Assembly: GCA_033558025.1 (NCBI GenBank)
Contig: JAUCEF010000012.1
Span: forward strand, 2,790,001 to 2,854,000
Direction of reading: 5' to 3'
DNA length: 64,000 bases
Origin: Phytophthora sp. 'mugwort'
Lineage: Eukaryota; Oomycota; Peronosporomycetes; Peronosporales; Peronosporaceae
Below are positions 23,166-33,677 of the stretch, one piece after another; positions within the stretch are counted from its first letter, which is position 1; each line of letters opens with the position of its first letter. The notes beneath the pieces are model-generated. The model saw only the letters and a program-made list of their open reading frames with translations, made no database searches and was not told the DNA's origin. The position numbers and the translations under genes are program-made.

Positions 23166-26100
23166 TTACGAGAGATGGAAACTGCACTGGCCTTCGTTAA
23201 TGCAGTACAGCAGGCGTCGTTTCATGATTTCGCGCGTGGAGTAATCCGGCAGTTTTAGGTAATTGGTGCACGTCGAGGCGGACGGCAGCACGGCGTCGTT
23301 CTGCTTGGTGCTGGTGGCGTCGGTGGCCTCCGTGAGCTTGCGCACGACTGTGAGTTTGGGCTCGAGATGGCGCAGTCCGCCCAGCGGCAGGCGGTTGGCA
23401 CCCGTCACAAAACGCACGAAAAGCCGCTGCTCGTCCACTGATAATTCGCACAGGATTGACACGAGGTTGGCGATCGCACGACTATCTGCCGTGTAGCCGT
23501 GATCGCACACCATGTGTTCGCGCAAGTCGACGCCGTCACGATCCCACATGGTGCTGCCGGTGCCACGGTCGCTCAGCAGCGCTTCGAGCTCGCGCACATC
23601 GAAGGCCTGCAAGAAACGGAAGAGCTGGAGGTCTCCATTGCCGCCGCAAATCTGTTCGAAGCCCTGTCTGAACGCCTGCACTTGGTTCTTGATCGTGCGG
23701 TCCAGCAGGAACTCGAGGTTCAGTGTCACGTACCGGTACAGCGAAGGCAGCGTGACGGAAAGGTCCTCGCCTCCGGCTTCAAGCGGAATATCGTCAGCGC
23801 CGACCATTGTGAACGACAGGCACAGAGCCTCCACTTCCATCGCCCACGCAGCCACCTCCGACGACGTCTCGGACTCCTTCGTGGCATATTTCACCGCCAA
23901 ATCGTGCAGATAGCGCAGCGAGTTGGCGACAGCGGGATCCAGCTCCTCCACGAACGCGAGTGACGTCTCCACGCTCACGTCACTACCCACCATCTTCTCG
24001 CCACGTAGCGCTCGCAGGAACGGACGAGCAAACGGCAGGTTCAACAGCCGTTCGTCTAGGATCGCTTGCCCCACAAAACGGCCCAGAAACCGGAACCATG
24101 TCAGTACGTCCACTTCGTCCCCACTAAGAGGCGCCGCATCAGCTTCCAGACTCGAAGCATCACTTGATTCGGAGCTGGCAGATACCTTAGACTCGTCCAT
24201 ATCATAATCACGGAGATACGGCTTCGGGTACAGACCAAATGGAGCTGTCACTGGCGGTCCACCACCAACGTTTTTGCCACTTACAAGAGCAGCTTCACTC
24301 AGATAATTCAAAGACTCGACCTCCGACTCCAGTACCTCGGGACTCTGCGCTAAGTTCTCCATCAGTAGATAAACATCGCTTCGCGTGATAGCGGACGTCA
24401 TGACATTCAATGGCGTGCCTTCACACAAAGGCGACACGTGCTTAGTCACGGCACGATAGTCTCTTTCAAACATACGTCGACCGGAGCGTGAGACCATGCG
24501 ATCTCCATCCATTACTACAATACCAGCATCTGTCCCAGGAAAGTTCACTGTATCGCAGTGTGCACACTGCAGCACTGGATGGTTTACTCGTTTTGTATGT
24601 CGAGGAAACACTTTGGCGAGATATTGAACTTCTTCATCACTTAAAATCCACCACCTGAGCGTGCATCCAGTTGTAGACTTGGTTTTGTTGTGGCTTTCTT
24701 CACTCTTCCTCGCTGTATCAAAGCTCGGCTTGCAGTCGCACAATACCGCACTAGAATGCCAGTCGTGATCATCTAAGCACTGCGCACACTGCGGAATCGA
24801 ATTTCTTGAAATCTGTCGCCGTACTGACGTTGAGAACGAGCTGCTCTTTGCGTTAGTTTGCTTGAAGTCACTGTCGCTTCCAATCATCTTGTCTTTCTCT
24901 GCTTTCTTCTCGTGCGTAAGTAATTGCCGGTGCACTGAGCATGCTGGAATGTGAAGTACTTTGCATTTGGAACAGTGATAGACTGCAACGCGGTGGTATC
25001 CTCGAATCGCAAGAGAATTACTGCCTTGACTTGTCTTTGATGAACCTCCATTTTCCTCCATTGGCCGTCGCTTTTGTTCTTCGTCTGTGACATCGTTAAC
25101 TCCAGTAGTGGTCGGAGTCTGGTCGTCGTCCTTCCACAAGAGCAACCGCTTTGACTGTATCTGTTGACACACGAGGGTGAAGAATTCAGTGGTTGGTCCC
25201 AGCCCTGTGCCAACTTCCCCGAGAAATTCAATCTCAATCACCGCCTTCTTTCCGCCGTAAATTGTTACGAGCTTCATTGCCGACTGTAAAAGACGCGACC
25301 GAGCCACTCGAACCTTCAGCCGAGGAAGCTTTACCATTTGAGAAATATTGTCTAAGCCGGATGTCCGTGTGCGGCTCGATCCGTCCCGATAACGACGCCG
25401 ACCGCCCGAGATGTTTGGCCGTGTCTGCTGTGCTGGCGCTGGCTCTTCTATCACGGCTTTCCTCCATATTGATCGACACAAATACTGAATTGCTCTTGAA
25501 CACCCACATGTTGTCGCGTACATGAAATGACAGCGCGTTTCGAACTCAAGCACGAATGCAAACTCATTTACAAGACGGAAACACCATTCTGGGAGGGAAT
25601 TCGTTACCACTCGAACAGGTTGCTGCAAGGCGCGGCGCACTTGGAGGCTCAGATAGCTATTCACAAAATTCAGAGACGCTGCGAACGACTTTCCGATACA
25701 GTGCTCACGCACAAGCTTCAGCAATAGCAAGAGGTCCCATACATCATCCCACCAGTGCCCCGTCATCATCGCTTCTGGGTCAGACGACGCAGAAAAGGCC
25801 GCAGCAATCTTAGAGCCATCAGCAGTGAAGTCCAAGCTGAGAGTATCTTCAGTCCCACTTGATTCTGGTGAAGCTGCTACTCGAAACGTGATATCATGAG
25901 GCGATGCTGTCCAAATCCAAGATCGAGACGCTGAGACGTTTCCCAATGCAGCTACAGGACGTTCCACATCTGCCTTTCTCTTCGCTTCTCCGCCTCCAAA
26001 CTTCACGATCGCTTCCAAAATACTCATCTCTGTCGGGAGAACCTCTCCTCTGTACACCGCTACAACTCTGCGCGGCTTGGTGACATCGTTGGCAAACTCG

Positions 26101-28805
26101 CCGCTTTCATCGACTTCTCCCCGCTCTTCACTCTCGGCATCTGCGCCTGTCAACTCATCGAACTTGGCTTCAGCACTTCTACCCCGGCCAAATAATTTGT
26201 CGGCAATAAAGTCCTCCATCGTCTCAATCCTAGCAAGGGGTTCCACCAACACAACCGTATCATGCACAGTGCGCTTGTTCGTCTTATAGTTATTTCCATT
26301 CCGCCTCGATACAATTTTCTTCATCCACCGCAAAGAAGCCTCTTCCAGTTCCTCTTCATGCGAGTCAGTTTGCTGGGTACCTTGGTCTTCATTATCAGGC
26401 TCTGCTGTTGGCTTCATTTCCTCAATCAACACATGCACTTTAATGTGTTGTGTGAGTTGTTCCAGATCAGTCGCGACGCTGCCAGTTCCATCACTTGTGG
26501 CAACAGAAAATGCATCTTTTTCCGAAGAAATGGCATCTTGTAAGCATCGCAATAGCGACTTCACAAACCACAATCCATCGCTGTCACCGCGTTGCGCTTC
26601 GAGCATCTGAGAAAAGGCATGCTGGCCCTTGCCATCCGACAAAATCTCAATAAGGACCCTCACTAGTCCGCTGCAAGCGATTTCATGTGCCGTTAAGAAC
26701 TCGTCTCCTTTACCCACAAAATCGCGGAGCTTTACTAGTACATCGAGTAACGATGAAGTCTGCTCTGTTGCGCTGCTGGATACTAGAGTTGTTTGCATTT
26801 CGTCCACGAGTTGCTCCAATTGAGCCATTACGCTTAGGGTCGAGTCTTCATCACCCAAATACTCGCGAATAATTCGGGCTGAGGCGGTCTGGATTTCCTG
26901 CTGATCACAATCATTGCTGTCTTCCTGCTTATGACTGGAAGCGTAGAAACGAATGATATTTGCCACGCCGTGGCGTTCAAAAATGTCCTTCGCTGGCTCT
27001 CGTGCATTGGCATGTACGAGAGGTACCTCGATAATTCGCAACGCCAACTGTACCGGAGCAAGGTCCTTTTCCATGTTAATTAGTAAGGTGGAATTGTTGC
27101 GCTTGGGACGCAACACCCGCGCAAGGAAAGCTGCAAGTCGAGATAATTCGGTGCGTTCTTGAGCTGTAAACGGCTGCAGTCCAGCATGCAGTAAAGAGCA
27201 GCTTCTGAAAATCACGCCAAGACAGTCGTACCGCAAATCAGCGCGCGAAGTAACGTCATAAACCCGAATAATCAACGGCAAAATGTCATGTGCCAACGAG
27301 AGCATCGGACGTGGAACGGCGTCCGTGGACGATATTTCTTCGGCAATGGGCAGAACCACAATCACTAGCTTCAGAGTCTCTCGAAGGAGCTGGTGCTCGG
27401 CAATCACTTCTTGCTTGGCCAATAATGCCGTCACAATAGGCGGTAATTTAACAAAACGCAGATGCGACGCACTGGAGATAACTGACACTTCGCTCATATC
27501 ACTTGGAACGCACGACAGCAAACAGGAAACGAAGCGCAACATGCTCGTGTAGCCCGTCGGCGACAGTTGTGACGATGCACTGGCGCCAGACCCGCCTAGA
27601 CTGGCATAAGACGTGAGTTTGGTCAGCAGCAATGCACAAATCTCCTCCGTTGCAATCATTGACGCAAACTCCGAATTGTCGGCAAATGCCGCGCTTTCTC
27701 CCAATTTTTGAAGACACGCAAAGCCGCTCTGCAAAATTTCATTGTCAAAAGAGCGCAACAGGTTCGTAATGTATGGCAGCCCGTGGCGCATCTTAGCTTC
27801 CAAAGACAGCGGGAAATCGGTGCATAACTGACAAACAACCCTCGCTGCTCGTCGCTGAATCTCCAACGGGAAGAAGTCCACAAACTGCAGCAGCGCGACA
27901 ATGCCGTTCACTTGAATGACCTCCATCCGGTATGTGGCGCAAAGTTGCGCCACATTTGGCATTATACTTGCCGAACTCAGCGCCGGTTCGGCCTTGCATA
28001 CGATCTTTTCCAGAATCTGCAGTGCCAGCTCAGCCACATCCATGTACTCAATCTCCAGCAGCTTCTCACAGAGCGAGGGGATCACGTGCTCGGCTGTTGC
28101 CTTCTGAATGGCAGTACTGGGATACAGCTCCAAGATGGTCGAGAGCGCTCTGGCCGCTAGCAGCAGCACGTCCATGGACGTTGGGAGACGGATGAGCGTC
28201 ACGACCGCAGGGACAAAACTGTCTACGCTGAAGTTTGAGACCGCCAGCGCCTCCTCCGTGGATAGCGAGAGCGTCTCGCAGAGCTCCGAGAGCCCCGTCA
28301 TCTGCGTGTGCGTGGACTGATCAGTGCCGATCTGCTCCAGCATTCGCTGGAAGCGCGGGTTGCTACCCGTGCTCTGCATCAGCTGCGAGAACGGGAACAC
28401 ACCGCCCAGACCGGAGCCGTCCCCCATGGCGCCACCGCCGTGTAGCTGTTCCAGTAGGCCGCGTAGCGACTGGGGGACACCGCCGCCGTCGCCCTCAGCC
28501 TCCTGGGACAGCGCTTCTAGTGCCTCCAGCATGCGCGCGGCGTTGGATCTTCCACCGCTGCCGCCTCGAGAGCCTAAACCACGTCGACGCTGGACCGAAG
28601 CGGACGCGACGGCGGCCGGCGGGGACCCGGCAGAGACGTCGGAGTCCTCCCCCAAGTCGCCGCCGAAGAAGCCACCGCGCGCCAACTCGCGTGCCAGCGC
28701 GTCCTGCTCCTCAAACTCGTCGAAGGCTGCGCTCAAGAACTCGTCGTCGTCGTCTCGCCCGCTGTCGCTCGCGCTGGCGTTGCTCAGCGACCGTCGCGCA
28801 CTCAT
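23166..28805 (-). CDS. HECT E3 ubiquitin ligase, UPL3/TRIP12-like
   Basis: One uninterrupted frame encodes 1879 residues from MSARRSLSN at 28805; it stays open to 28907, but the upstream 34 codons overlap repeat DNA and look untranslated. Residues 15-130 are acidic and Gly/Ser-rich. Armadillo-type repeats run from about 145 to 380 (FQRMLEQIGTDQS, SFVPAVVTLI, DVLLLAARALSTI, EYMDVAELAL, FFPLEIQRRAARV), the pattern of plant UPL3 and animal TRIP12. The HECT N-lobe begins near 1190 (FLGEVGTGLGPTTEFFTLV) and resumes at about 1522 (FGLYPKPY, WFRFLGRFVGQAI). The catalytic Cys is C1846 in STCTNYLKLPDYS, codon 23270-23268. It accepts ubiquitin from an E2 and transfers it to substrates. A Cys-rich insertion of about 300 residues splits the N-lobe. 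Substrates are unknown. Confidence 0.95.
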   Translation of the reverse strand: MSARRSLSNASASDSGRDDDDEFLSAAFDEFEEQDALARELARGGFFGGDLGEDSDVSAGSPPAAVASASVQRRRGLGSRGGSGGRSNAARMLEALEALSQEAEGDGGGVPQSLRGLLEQLHGGGAMGDGSGLGGVFPFSQLMQSTGSNPRFQRMLEQIGTDQSTHTQMTGLSELCETLSLSTEEALAVSNFSVDSFVPAVVTLIRLPTSMDVLLLAARALSTILELYPSTAIQKATAEHVIPSLCEKLLEIEYMDVAELALQILEKIVCKAEPALSSASIMPNVAQLCATYRMEVIQVNGIVALLQFVDFFPLEIQRRAARVVCQLCTDFPLSLEAKMRHGLPYITNLLRSFDNEILQSGFACLQKLGESAAFADNSEFASMIATEEICALLLTKLTSYASLGGSGASASSQLSPTGYTSMLRFVSCLLSCVPSDMSEVSVISSASHLRFVKLPPIVTALLAKQEVIAEHQLLRETLKLVIVVLPIAEEISSTDAVPRPMLSLAHDILPLIIRVYDVTSRADLRYDCLGVIFRSCSLLHAGLQPFTAQERTELSRLAAFLARVLRPKRNNSTLLINMEKDLAPVQLALRIIEVPLVHANAREPAKDIFERHGVANIIRFYASSHKQEDSNDCDQQEIQTASARIIREYLGDEDSTLSVMAQLEQLVDEMQTTLVSSSATEQTSSLLDVLVKLRDFVGKGDEFLTAHEIACSGLVRVLIEILSDGKGQHAFSQMLEAQRGDSDGLWFVKSLLRCLQDAISSEKDAFSVATSDGTGSVATDLEQLTQHIKVHVLIEEMKPTAEPDNEDQGTQQTDSHEEELEEASLRWMKKIVSRRNGNNYKTNKRTVHDTVVLVEPLARIETMEDFIADKLFGRGRSAEAKFDELTGADAESEERGEVDESGEFANDVTKPRRVVAVYRGEVLPTEMSILEAIVKFGGGEAKRKADVERPVAALGNVSASRSWIWTASPHDITFRVAASPESSGTEDTLSLDFTADGSKIAAAFSASSDPEAMMTGHWWDDVWDLLLLLKLVREHCIGKSFAASLNFVNSYLSLQVRRALQQPVRVVTNSLPEWCFRLVNEFAFVLEFETRCHFMYATTCGCSRAIQYLCRSIWRKAVIEEPAPAQQTRPNISGGRRRYRDGSSRTRTSGLDNISQMVKLPRLKVRVARSRLLQSAMKLVTIYGGKKAVIEIEFLGEVGTGLGPTTEFFTLVCQQIQSKRLLLWKDDDQTPTTTGVNDVTDEEQKRRPMEENGGSSKTSQGSNSLAIRGYHRVAVYHCSKCKVLHIPACSVHRQLLTHEKKAEKDKMIGSDSDFKQTNAKSSSFSTSVRRQISRNSIPQCAQCLDDHDWHSSAVLCDCKPSFDTARKSEESHNKTKSTTGCTLRWWILSDEEVQYLAKVFPRHTKRVNHPVLQCAHCDTVNFPGTDAGIVVMDGDRMVSRSGRRMFERDYRAVTKHVSPLCEGTPLNVMTSAITRSDVYLLMENLAQSPEVLESEVESLNYLSEAALVSGKNVGGGPPVTAPFGLYPKPYLRDYDMDESKVSASSESSDASSLEADAAPLSGDEVDVLTWFRFLGRFVGQAILDERLLNLPFARPFLRALRGEKMVGSDVSVETSLAFVEELDPAVANSLRYLHDLAVKYATKESETSSEVAAWAMEVEALCLSFTMVGADDIPLEAGGEDLSVTLPSLYRYVTLNLEFLLDRTIKNQVQAFRQGFEQICGGNGDLQLFRFLQAFDVRELEALLSDRGTGSTMWDRDGVDLREHMVCDHGYTADSRAIANLVSILCELSVDEQRLFVRFVTGANRLPLGGLRHLEPKLTVVRKLTEATDATSTKQNDAVLPSASTCTNYLKLPDYSTREIMKRRLLYCINEGQCSFHLS

Positions 28806-28907
28806 CTCCGCGCTCTTTTCCAGAATGATCTGGTGAACCTGGAGAACAGTGGAAGCCTCGTTTGAGTGACATTTCGCCGTAGGGACAGTGCCCCGACGTG
28901 TAGCCAC

Positions 28908-28947
28908 AATACATGTATTGCGTTTCAGTATTGTTGTGGTTGAAGTG
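28908..28947 (+). repeat. Dispersed 40-nt repeat, copy A
   Basis: These 40 nt, starting aatacatgtattgcgtttca, recur at 30828-30867 with one mismatch. The repeat begins exactly at the 5' edge of the long HECT frame. Confidence 0.9.
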
Positions 28948-28952
28948 TTTTA

Positions 28953-29002
28953 TTAAATTTGGGATTACCGTCGAGGCGCCTTCGACGGTATCCCAAATTT
29001 AA
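28953..29002. repeat. 50-nt near-perfect palindrome centred on GGCGCC
   Basis: Arms ttaaatttgggattaccgtc and its near-exact complement flank a central GGCGCC; only two single-base offsets break the symmetry. The same gaggcgcc/ggcgcctc sequence occurs once at about 30750, where it reads into a related MITE-like segment. Confidence 0.88.
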
Positions 29003-29050
29003 TGATGGAAGAAATAAATGCATGCCCGAGAACAAATTCATGCAAGCCGT
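29003..29050 (+). repeat. MITE-like segment, inverted copy at 30694-30741
   Basis: The run atggaagaaataaatgcatg followed by gagaacaaattcatgcaagc is matched in inverted orientation at about 30691-30741 with small differences. Together with the palindrome it suggests fragments of one non-autonomous element family. Confidence 0.7.
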
Positions 29051-29055
29051 ACGGT

Positions 29056-30337
29056 AAGAAAATAATGCATACTGGTGGTATGTGCATGTCTTTTGCACCA
29101 AAGAGCTCCCGTTTCGAGCTGAAGGAAGCATCTGTGTTCAGTTTCGCATGAGTCGACGAGGCCGTGCCCGTGAACTACTAATCGTCACTCTGGACCCTGC
29201 ATTGCATGGTGTGCAACCCACCCGCATCAGGCTATACTCTCGGAGCTACGTCGGTAACGCCGTCTTGGCAAGCAAGCGGACGTTGCGCGCCGGCTCGCAA
29301 CCCAGGGAGGACGGTGTAGAGTCACTCGTGCTTGAGCAGGTTTTCCGAAAAAACGATTGTAGTGAAGCTCCAGTACAATATTTTGCGGTCAATAGTTTAT
29401 TTTTTGGTGTCTAGCTTTTTACTTATTTGCTGCGGTACTGCATTTTTACGGAAAGCAGATTTACAGTGTCCATGAGGACGCTGCACAGCCACCAATTATC
29501 TCGTAGTTATGGCGCCAATAACTTATTTTGCTCTCTTCCTCGTCTGGCGCAATAACTTACTTCTCCTTTCAACGACACTAGTATTGCAATGTTATTAGCG
29601 GAAGGCCTGCTTGTGAGCATGGCGAGCTTCGGCTGCAAAGCCGCATGAAAAGTATGAGCGGTTGGCTGCCGAGAAGGCTCAGGACTTGCAGCGACTTAAC
29701 CAGAAAATACGTGTTCAGGTTTAGTTAGGACCAAGAGGTTGAGCGCGCCTTCGGGTTCAGCGCCTCGCCATGGGAGCCATTGCGGATATCCTGGATGATC
29801 GTGCCAGCGCAATGTGGTATTGCAGCACACACAAAAAGGTCAGATGTGCTTACATAGGCAAGATTCACAACAATAGGCGAGCTAGTCGTCACCTGTTGGC
29901 CTGCGCTGGGTTGCCCCTAGCGGTTCGGCCCTTCCGGGACAGTGGTGTTTCGCTTCCGCCGAGACCAAGCGCCCCAAGCCAGTCAATACACAGAGGCCAG
30001 CTGAGCTGACTGCCTCTGGCTTAGATATCCCGTGTCCTCCGCTAAAGAGCGGACGACGGCGCTTTAGCGCTTTGACGGTCGCCGGGAGCAAAGGCTTCTC
30101 AGCTACGTACCCGGGCTGTACGGCGTACCGGCCCGCCGAGTTCGGCAGGACGTGTTCCTTCGCGCTTGCCGAGACATGCCCTTCCTCGGCCGACCTAGTT
30201 CTCTTGGCGCTACCAGTCAAGACCTTACAAGCTATGCCTCTCGGGTGTAAAAGGTAACCATAATCCAGCCCATGCAGGGACTTACCGGATAGTGTACACT
30301 TTGTCTTGGACTTGAAAAGAGTTACTCTGTTACTATT
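29056..30337. other. Intergenic, probably old repeat DNA
   Basis: No supported gene. 29640-29720 can be read as a short charged helical frame (KYERLAAEKAQDLQRL) without family match. 29880-30260 is GC-rich with short hairpins, for example around tccgctaaagagcgg, and may be a repeat terminus. Confidence 0.4.
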
Positions 30338-30380
30338 TTAACAATAGGAGGACCCCCTTGGGAGCTCCTCCTATTGTTAA
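30338..30380. repeat. 43-nt palindrome
   Basis: Perfect 15-nt arms, ttaacaataggagga and tcctcctattgttaa, flank the 13-nt loop cccccttgggagc. Confidence 0.88.
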
Positions 30381-30690
30381 CTATGTTCCTATACAAATAT
30401 TAAATGAAACGAAATGTGGTCGGCTCTCAACCGATCTTTCGCAAAGATCTCAATGTAACCACCCAAACTCAACGTCCGATCGAGTTCATCCAGTCGAGTA
30501 GCGGATTGTTAGCTGACTTCGTACTCAGTGAGCAGTACCGTGGTTGCTTACTTAAGTTCGATGTGTGAGCCACTTCATCTGGCGTCCACTACACCACAGC
30601 AACATGCCTTGGAAGTGCTCTATGAACAGTGGTAGCATTCATGCATGTTTTTAACACGGAAGAAAATATGTATTTGCAGTATCTATCGCT

Positions 30691-30950
30691 TGCATGAATT
30701 TATTGTTCTTGGATATTCATTTATTTCTTCCATCCATACAAATTCAAGGCGCCTCGACGGTAATAACAAGTGGCCTGCTGCTGCTTTGCTGTGGTTTTGG
30801 GCCTACAATGGCCCGATGGGTACTCGTAATACATGTATTGCGTTTCAGTATTGTTGTGGCTGAAGTGAATATTCAATTCGGGATTATTTTAATAATTCTT
30901 AAAACAAGTGGCCTGCACAGCTTTACTGTGGTTTGGGCCTACATCCAAAA
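30691..30950. repeat. MITE-like repeat patchwork
   Basis: This holds the inverted copy of 29003-29050, the second copy of the 40-nt repeat (30828-30867) and a direct repeat, roughly aagtggcctgc...gctttgctgtggttttgggcctaca at 30768-30806 and again at 30904-30943. No coding content is recognised. Confidence 0.7.
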
Positions 30951-31654
30951 ATGGGATTGGCGGGTTGGCGGCAATCGCGTCGATGAATATGTCGGTGCCG
31001 CAGATAAGCAGCGTGTTATGCCTCACGATCATCTATTACACACACAGCACCGGAGGAGCTTCGATCCCCAACCCCACGACAAGAAAAATAATTGCAGAAT
31101 CAACACCCTTGATGCAAAAGCAACAAACTTACCAACAGACGGCTGACATTCAGACACGTCTTTCTGCATATAAGGCTTCTATAGGTCAGTGAAATAAGCT
31201 CAAATAGAAGGCCACTTAACAGTACCGAATCGGTTGTTTGTCCTTTCATCTAACTGCTAGGGATAGGCTATACAGAAGGGCGAAAAACCAACTCGCTTGG
31301 TAAGCATTGTGGTTGGTCATATTATATAATGAGGTATAGCCCAATAGGAGAAGGCGTGCACACTTCATTGAGGAAACGCTATGATGGATGATGTGATAGG
31401 GTGATGGGAGGACGCAAGCTGGGGCAGTTGCCCCAGCCTCATCGTTCTCCTCACTTCAAAACTGACGGCCAAAATTACAAGCCAAAATTGCAGTTACATA
31501 CGAAGGACATACAGCCAATAAGCAGCGGACACGCGAGGAGTAGACAACCGCTAGGGCTAGAAAAATTATCTGGAAAAAAAAGAGGAGTACACGATGTGGA
31601 GGGAAAAGGTCCTGATACACATTGGAGACCTAGATTAAGAGTATGGATTGATTC

Positions 31655-32110
31655 TTGGACACTACGCCACAGAAGTCAGTCGTCTCGGTTGAGGGGGAAA
31701 CCTCTAAGGAAGATACTAAGAGAGCTTGGCGGCTGCAACACTGGATTCGAGCGCACACTGCGACGGTGAACCTGTTCAATCAGTCGCTTCAAAATATTTT
31801 CCTCTCGGAACTGCCTGACCAGGTCTCACGATTGAAGCCGTGTGACATATGGAAGGAGCTTGAGCAGAAGTACGAGCACGAGGATCCGGATGGGGTTATT
31901 GAACTACGGTGAAGCCGTGTGACATATGGAAGGAGCTTGAGCAGAAGTACGAGCACGAGGATCCGGATGGGGTTATTGAACTACGGCGGCAGCAAGAGCG
32001 GCTGACCGTGGCCAACTGGAGTGACGTTGAAACGCTGTTCTCCCAGCTGAAAAAAGTGCGCAAACGCAACAACCGGAAGATGAGAAGTCTGGTTGGCAAG
32101 GATAGGCTGC
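31655..32110 (+). pseudogene. Copia gag relic with exact tandem duplication
   Basis: The frame WRLQHWIRAHTATVNLFNQS leads to CDIWKELEQKYEHEDPDG and, after the duplication, LTVANWSDVETLFSQLKKVR, typical of a UBN2-type Copia gag. The 77-bp duplication introduces a stop after ELR at 31912. No pol or LTR is recognised nearby. Confidence 0.8.
31833..31986 (+). repeat. Exact 77-bp tandem duplication
   Basis: Bases 31833-31909 and 31910-31986 are identical. Since 77 is not a multiple of three, the second copy is out of frame with the first. Confidence 0.97.
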
Positions 32111-32528
32111 GTTCCGGTGCAGTTCTCCCGCAATGCCAAATGCACAGAGTGGGCGAACAGTGTCGTCGGTTGGTCTCTGTGCTCAGCGCAACATGTACTC
32201 CTCGGGCTCAGCGCCGCTGCGCGCGGGCGTGGACGTCAGTTTGAAGGTGCCCGGCTAACGGTGGCCACGAAGTCGAGGGACTTGTATTGATCGCCGAAGT
32301 CGTGGTGGGCCAATGATGGTCGGCTCCTTCCAGCCGGGCACGAGCTCGGGGCTGTTCTTGCATACGATGGCTACGGAACAACGTGCTAACGCACAAAATG
32401 TATACTGAAAGTCAGTAATTTGAAAATCAATTATGAACTTAGTACGTTGCAAGAGCCACGCAACACAACCCAGTTTAGTGACACTTTAAAACCTATCGTA
32501 AGTTGATCTACTTAGCTTCACATAGGCC

Positions 32529-32603
32529 GTGTTCGCGATAGCCCAAAATGTTCATTTTGGGTGGCAAAAAAATGGCATTTGGGAAAATGAACCGCGCGAA
32601 CAC
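32529..32603. repeat. 75-bp foldback with GTGTTCGCG ends
   Basis: Ends gtgttcgcg and cgcgaacac are exact inverted copies, followed inward by gttcatttt and aaaatgaac. Inside is a further perfect palindrome, cccaaaatgttcattttggg. A related end motif, catgttcgcgctatcc, occurs in direct orientation at 33793. Confidence 0.75.
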
Positions 32604-32801
32604 TCAAAATTCGATATCTCATTTTCCTTTAAAATGAAGCTCCACAAAATAGAGCCTTGGCGGTGAATTTTCGGGAGGTAACTCTGATAAATTCCCAGAA
32701 TGTAGGTCAATAAGAGTGTCGGTTGTTCTGCGTGGAACTTGAAGGGAAACGAGCAAACAGCAACTGGAAGATAAACGATAAGAACGAGCGGCAAGCATAA
32801 G

Positions 32802-33677
32802 ATGTCGGCACTAACAAGCGGACGAGCGAAGTGGACCAGGTCGCAAGAGAAGGCAACGCTTGACGGCTTTCTAGAGAAGCGGAATAACGCGTCCTTCAAA
32901 GCCGACAAAGGCATCAAATCAACAAGAGGATGGAGTGACTTGGTCAAAGAACTCAACGCAAAACTAGGAGTTGTGCGCGATAAAAGTGAGTACCGTCGTT
33001 CACAGTCGTGTGCACGAATCCCACTGCGAGTATTGTGTGTGAGGTCAGTACAAGTCGAAGCTTGACCGACTTATTCGGATTACGAGCTGTTCAAAAGCGT
33101 GCTGAACCTTATTGGAGGAGGAGTTTGCCCGAACGCCGGCAAACCGGAGTTATCAGAAGAAGGCTGGAGACTCTGATCGCGTCGAAGCCCAAGCAAGCGA
33201 AGGATCTCATAAGGCTTAGAGGCGTGGGCTTTGAGCACCACATCGCTTGCAGCCAAATTGCGAGTGAGTGAGCGCTGGTAAGCTAAAGTCTATATATTGT
33301 GAACTCACTAACCGCGCTCTCAACCAGGTGACGCTCGTGCAACTGGTGAAGGTGCCTCTGATCTCGATGACATTTTTGACATTGCTGTCCCTCAAGTTCC
33401 GTCGAGCACCCACGCGAGAGCATCATAAGCAGCTATAAGTGTTAACTCCAGCGATTTGAAGCGCCGAGAAAACGTAAAGAGGATCCGCAACGGAACCTCG
33501 ATGAACAATCGCGATAAAAAGAGGTTTAATGGTGGGAGTGGTAATAAGAAAATTTCTATGTTCAAGGTCGTAACCGAATACTTCGCCCTCAAACTCGTCA
33601 AAGCAAAAAAAGAGACAGAGGATGCAGAGCAACAGCAGAACCTCGACGCCTTCATTGACAACTCGTTCGAGCCATGA
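32802..33677 (+). pseudogene. Myb/SANT-like DNA-binding protein of a PIF/Harbinger element
   Basis: It starts MSALTSGRAKWTRSQEKATL and has the SANT-like pattern WSDLVKELNAKLG, ending with a GT donor after GVVRDK near 32984. Later frames read YELFKSVLNLIGGG, KPELSEEGW, then after a frame change LIASKPKQAKDL and RGVGFEHHI. A likely second intron ends at 33328 before GDARATGEGASDLDD. The last frame, 33456-33677, is charged (KKISMFKVVTEYFALKL). In PIF/Harbinger elements such a protein binds the transposon ends and brings in the transposase. One frame change near 33170 suggests decay, but splicing may explain part of it. Confidence 0.7.

Noticed and set aside
27935..27956. gtggcgcaaagttgcgccac palindrome
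   Set aside because: It lies within the HECT coding frame and is explained by codons; no regulatory claim is supported.
28806..28907. 34-codon N-terminal extension of the HECT frame
   Set aside because: The first bases coincide with the edge of a dispersed repeat and the residues look untranslated; the ATG at 28805 is preferred.
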